Part shown: piece after piece, positions 9,696 to 13,338 of the stretch | How the letters are laid out: the number at the start of each line of letters is the position of its first letter | How positions within the stretch are numbered: the first letter of the stretch is position 1 | Source of the DNA: Spirogloea muscicola | Lineage: Eukaryota; Streptophyta; Zygnematophyceae; Spirogloeales; Spirogloeaceae | Length of the DNA stretch: 13,338 nt | Assembly: GCA_009602725.1 (NCBI GenBank) | Contig: WELB01000048.1 | Location: 626,514 to 639,851, forward strand | Direction of reading: 5' to 3' | Translations under genes and position numbers: made by a program | The notes under the pieces: generated by a model | Databases searched by the model: none | What the model was told of the DNA's origin: nothing | Seen by the model: only the letters and a program-made list of their open reading frames with translations

Positions 9696-12007
9696 ATGGC
9701 GACCATGGCCGCCGCCGCTGCCGCCGCCGCCGCAGCCGCCGCCGGGAGCAAGCTTGCCCGCGGATCCGGCAGGGCCGCGGCGCTCGCCTCTCCCCGGCAA
9801 TGCGGCCTTAGTCCCGCCTCGAGAGCCGCCGCCCTGTCCTCGGGCCTGTCTTTCGGGGTCTCCGCCCTTCCGCAGAGGGCCGCCGTCAAGCACGCCGCGC
9901 GGAGGCTGCCCCCCGGCGCGCTCCGAATCGAGGCAGCGGCCAGGGAGGTGCTGATCGTGAACACCAACTCCGGGGGCCACGCTGTGATCGGGTTCTGGCT
10001 GGCGCGCCAGCTGCAGACCAGCGGACACGCTGTGACCATCATGACGGTCGGCGAGGAGGCTTCTGACAAGATGAAGAAGCCCCCCTTCTCCAAGTTCTCG
10101 GTAAGATTGCCGTAAAAGCATGGGGTGATGCGTGTCGGCCTCATTTTCCTGTCACAGGTCTTAGCTGAGATATGAAGCAATCTGGAAGATCATATTTCAT
10201 ACTTGAGCTTTTGCTTGTGAGGATTTGCGATTCAGCCATTTAGCAGGTGTAGGAGATGAGGCACTTGCTCATCGTGCATCTCACATTGCTCCTTGTGCAT
10301 TGCAAGCCTAGCAGGAGTTGCGCGACGCTGGTGTGAAAACCGTCTGGGGAGATCCCAGCAGCATTGGCGATGTTGTTGGCTCGAGCAAGTTTGACGTTGT
10401 CCTGGACAACAACGGGAAGGACATGGAAGCTGTCCAGTGAGCACCTCATAACGGGTCATTTCAGTATCCTTGCTGACTTGGTAGTGTTGGACTGCTCCTA
10501 ATCGCCTGTGTGTCAGCTTGCAGTCAATGCTGGTCATCAAGGCCAGCGTTAAGTTCGATAGAGTTCGGAAGAGGCACATCGTTCACCAATGGCAACATAT
10601 CTGATGTCCCATGACCATGTCATATGCACTCTGGCACTGGTCATTGCCTTCAAGAAGAGGGGTGGAGGTGTGCTCTGTGCACCGCTGATGGGTTTTCCTT
10701 CTTCAAAGCAGACCGGTTGCTGACTGGGCCAAGGCATCGGGTGTGGAGCAATTTCTCTTCATTAGCAGTGCTGGCATATACAAGGGCACTGATGAGCCCC
10801 CGTTTTTTGAGGGGGTGCGTCACTTTGTCCTGTCACGTGCAAATTTCCTGAAAGTGCCTGATGAGCAAGCTTGCGTGCTAGCAGGTGCTTGCGTATCAAG
10901 TGCTTGAATTCTTATACAAGGGGTTAGCCTTGACACTATGTGGTGTGCACCTGGCCAATGTCCTCATGGCTAGCTGCAGCGACTTCGCTTACCCTATCCT
11001 GTGCTTCTAGCAGGATCCAGTCAAGGAGGACTCTGGCCATGCGCTTGTGGAGAAGTATCTGTCAGAGCAATTTGATAAGTGGGGCAGTTTCCGTCCACAG
11101 TATATGACTGGCGACGGCAATAACAAGGACTGTGAGGAGTGGTTCTTTGACAGTAAGCCCCAATCCCAGCAGTTAGTGGTACACTCATGTCTAGCACCTT
11201 ATGCCTCATGTGGCTCATGTCCGCGGATGTCCCTGCACACACAAAACATACATTGGGCCACTCTTGGGCTACTTGCTAACAAGACCTCTCTTATCCTCAT
11301 CCAAGTGCTTGCAAAACACATAAGCGAAAGGATCCTGCAGGCGTCAACCATGACTAGACCTGATCTGGACCTCTTCAATTGCAGGAATTGTGAGAGACAG
11401 GCCGGTTCCAGTGCCGGGCTCTGGGATGCAGCTCACCATTGTCGCACACGTGTCTGATTTGGCCAACATGCTGACCCTGGCAGTTGAGAAGCCTGAGGCT
11501 GCTGTTGGCATTTTCAACTGCGTCAGCGACCGGGCTCTCCCTAGATGGCTTTGTCAAGATGTGTGCAAGAGCTGCAGGCAAAGAGGTCAAGATTGTCCAC
11601 TACGATCCCAAAGAGTGTGGTGTTGACGTCAAGAAAGCCTTTCCATTCCGCAATGTGGTATGCCATCTCAACCTTGGCCTTCTTCAAGTCCACTACATAA
11701 AACTCAGTGTATACATTACGCTGCTACTGATGTGATCTGCACACAAAGCGGGACTGCCGCTTTGCCGATAGGGCCAATCGCTTGTGGTACATTTCTTTCC
11801 TGACCAGTCATTTGCATCTTGCAGCATTTCTACTCTGAGCCAAAGGCAGCGAAAGAGAAGCTGGGTTGGGAAAACAAGACAGATCTGCAAGAGGCACTGA
11901 ACCAGCGGTATCAAGCTTACACTGATAGTGGGCGCGATAAAAAAGACATTAAATTTGCAATGGACGACCAAATACTTGACAAACTCAAGACTCCAGTGCT
12001 TGCATAG
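9696..12007 (+). CDS. CSP41a: Chloroplast stem-loop-binding protein CSP41a, six exons, apparent frameshift in exon 5
   Basis: Exons 9696-10100, 10315-10436, 10712-10814, 11014-11152, 11385-11657, 11825-12007; about 407 aa. CSP41a is an atypical short-chain dehydrogenase-like RNA-binding protein and endoribonuclease of the plastid, attached to ribosome and transcript complexes. Residues 1 to about 82 form an Ala/Arg/Ser-rich transit peptide with a 12-Ala run. The Rossmann start [20 protein letters not shown] (residues 83-102) is the CSP41a form rather than the b form. Further hallmarks are [49 protein letters not shown] (Y199), [53 protein letters not shown] and, in exon 6, [20 protein letters not shown]. 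Intron phases are 0, 2, 0, 1, 0. Exon 5 is 273 nt, one base out of register: SDRA ends at 11536 and SLDGFVKMC resumes at 11538 in another frame. Read literally, translation stops at 11624-11626, losing about 100 C-terminal residues. No GT-AG intron can bridge so small a gap. Confidence 0.93.
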
Positions 12008-12087
12008 CCAGACAGCTTCCACAGAATATTCCAGTATCAGAAGAAGCGAGCGTTGAGCTCAGGTCTTCATCTTCTTACTTGACGATG

Positions 12088-12092
12088 TTACA
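12088..12092 (-). terminator. Candidate poly(A) signal TGTAA for the Pol III subunit gene
   Basis: TGTAA on the minus strand, about 200 nt past the stop codon of the C11 gene and only 81 nt past the opposing CSP41a stop. If used, the two convergent transcripts overlap at their 3' ends. The 12008-12294 interval holds nothing else recognisable except a short ATATATATAT run at 12271-12280. I saw no TGTAA for CSP41a. Confidence 0.3.
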
Positions 12093-12294
12093 ACCCTAAT
12101 TTATTCAACCCCAGCTATTTTGACTTGAACCTAATGATAGCCATTGATATAGTACCTTATCAATGAAGTCATAATAGCACTGGTTATGCTGCTTGACAGC
12201 AAAGGGAGGCAGCACGCGAGCGAGGGGTAGGACCTCACAAGTTCAGCTTCCCTTTGTGGAGCGCTGTGTCATATATATATTAGGTGTCATGTCG

Positions 12295-13008
12295 TCATCC
12301 TTCCTTCCACCGGTAATTGCACTGCAGGTTGCAGCACTTGTAGAACGTGGTCATCGGCTCATCAGCAGACCTAGTTTGGACTTGCATGAAGAAGGCCTCT
12401 GGGCTTTGGCACTTCTCACAGGTCACTGCACGAAGTCACCATACAGCATGGGATTAGCAAGGTAAGCTCCAGGTCTAACTCTTTCACACACTGTGAGCTC
12501 CGTAGAAATTGTGATAAGCATCACTCAAGCCTGAGCTTGGGGCCTCAGGCAGCAGTTTAGTGAAGGTCGCACCTTCAATGCGGTCCACGTTCTTCCAGGC
12601 CTCTTCTCCACCGAGGACATCATCCACCTCCTTTTTAACTAACTGCAGGCGCTTGCTCAGCTGCACAGCAAGGTGGGCAGACCCCCGAGCTTTGGATGAG
12701 AAACGACAACAATTTGCCCAACGGAAACGAATGGAGGGGATGCAATGGTCCAGGTTAGCAGCGACCACATAAAGACAGGGCTTTCAATGCAGCTCAGAAG
12801 CTCCAATAGCGTCAGGGCTAGTAGCATCGAAAGGCCCAATGGGGTGCAGGCTCGACTGGCGTGCTTGCGCATGGCAGCGCACATCTTGATTGCTCACCTT
12901 CCTGTCGATGTTGTAGATGAAGGGGCACGTCTGGCAGAAGAATCGCACGCCCTGGCCCGCGGCGTGCTCCACGAGGAGTATGTTCCCGCACGTCGGGCAG
13001 AACTCCAT
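12295..13008 (-). CDS. RPC11: RNA polymerase III subunit C11 (POLR3K/RPC10 type), three exons
   Basis: Exons 13008-12898, 12660-12573 and 12425-12295; 109 aa, close to the human (108) and yeast (110) lengths. Introns are phase 0 and phase 1. This small subunit is related to Rpb9 and TFIIS; it gives Pol III its RNA-cleavage activity and helps termination and reinitiation. The N-terminal zinc ribbon is MEFCPTCG (C4, C7) with FFCQTC (C25, C28). The middle [19 protein letters not shown] is the conserved linker. The C-terminal TFIIS-like ribbon has CEKC (C69, C72), [15 protein letters not shown] with the catalytic Asp88-Glu89 pair, and CNLQCNYRW. Exon 2 is taken to start at CTG 12660 because the acceptor GTGCAG and the linker length then match the family exactly. 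It converges on CSP41a with 287 bp between stop codons. The frame is open further upstream to an ATG at 13335, but the conserved protein starts at 13008. Confidence 0.95.
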
Positions 13009-13338
13009 GCGAGGCGCGTCATCTGGGCTCCGCACAGGAGGGCAACGAGAGGAGTGCCAGCTCGGAGGAGCGCAAGGGAGCCATGGAAGAGCTTCTTCTA
13101 TCACGCGGCCGCTGGCGGTCCGCGGAGGCCCCAAGGAACGACAGGGGCCAGCAGCCGCGGCAGCAGCGGCCAAGGAGGGCCGCCCAACTGCAAGCAAGCT
13201 CGCCCAGCCGCCGCTGCTTCGGCGGGGCTCAAGCTGCCGGTGTGGCGCGCAAGCTCGCAGAGCTGCCGCTCGAGCAGGCGCGATAGGCGCCGCCGCCGCC
13301 GCAACCGCCGCCGCCGCCGCCGCCGCCGCCGCCATTCA
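13009..13338. other. GC-rich upstream region of RPC11, ending in a GCC repeat
   Basis: This region should contain the 5' UTR and promoter of the Pol III subunit gene. On the minus strand it is also an uninterrupted in-frame extension of 109 codons, beginning at ATG 13335 directly after an in-frame TGA. It would encode a run of alanines followed by an Arg/Ser/Pro-rich stretch. No TATA-like motif was seen. The neighbouring gene on the right, if any, lies outside the window. Confidence 0.45.
13288..13333. repeat. GCC trinucleotide microsatellite
   Basis: Nearly uninterrupted GCC/CCG units, broken once by GCAACC at about 13301-13306. On the minus strand it encodes polyalanine in the frame that continues into RPC11. 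Such runs are common at gene starts in GC-biased green algae; CSP41a and SAHH have similar runs near their starts. Confidence 0.85.

Overview
The window looks like nuclear DNA of a photosynthetic green-lineage eukaryote, most likely a green alga (a trebouxiophyte-like chlorophyte is my guess). The reasons are intron-rich genes with GT-AG introns of about 120-360 bp, a plant-type adenosylhomocysteinase, the plastid-only protein CSP41a with an alanine/arginine/serine-rich transit peptide, long GCC/GGC runs at gene starts, and TGTAA-type poly(A) signal candidates. No prokaryotic operon, phage, CRISPR or tRNA feature was found.

Layout from left to right. (1) 21-212 (+): a complete single-exon SERF/4F5 small protein. 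(2) 213-4430: about 4.2 kb without a recognisable housekeeping gene. Its right two thirds is a cluster of related repeats. Four copies, three on + and one on -, carry a degenerate coding-like tail of about 45 codons that ends in Tyr-stop. Each is followed 70-100 bp later by a small conserved hairpin. More hairpin-only copies lie around them, and a perfect 54-bp inverted repeat sits at 4159-4305. (3) 4527-5343 (+): a three-exon gene of unknown function resembling the plant DUF674 family, whose start is not in frame with the rest. (4) 6038-9134 (-): a complete seven-exon S-adenosylhomocysteine hydrolase, 493 codons, with every intron in phase 0. (5) 9135-9695: a divergent promoter region. (6) 9696-12007 (+): a six-exon gene for chloroplast stem-loop-binding protein CSP41a, intact except for one apparent frameshift in exon 5. 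(7) 12295-13008 (-): a three-exon gene for the small TFIIS-like RNA polymerase III subunit (C11/POLR3K). Its frame stays open upstream through a GCC repeat to the window edge.

The genes are ordinary housekeeping genes from unrelated pathways: methyl-cycle maintenance, plastid RNA metabolism, Pol III transcription and a small charged protein. Their arrangement alternates between divergent (SAHH/CSP41a) and convergent (DUF674/SAHH, CSP41a/C11) pairs. The least explained part is the 1.27-4.43 kb repeat cluster. The mainly synonymous differences between its coding-like tails, and the base-pair-preserving changes in its hairpin, suggest copies of the 3' end of a once-coding mobile or multigene element. 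That interpretation is inference. The frameshift in CSP41a and the start problem in the DUF674-like gene could be assembly errors or real lesions; the sequence alone cannot decide.
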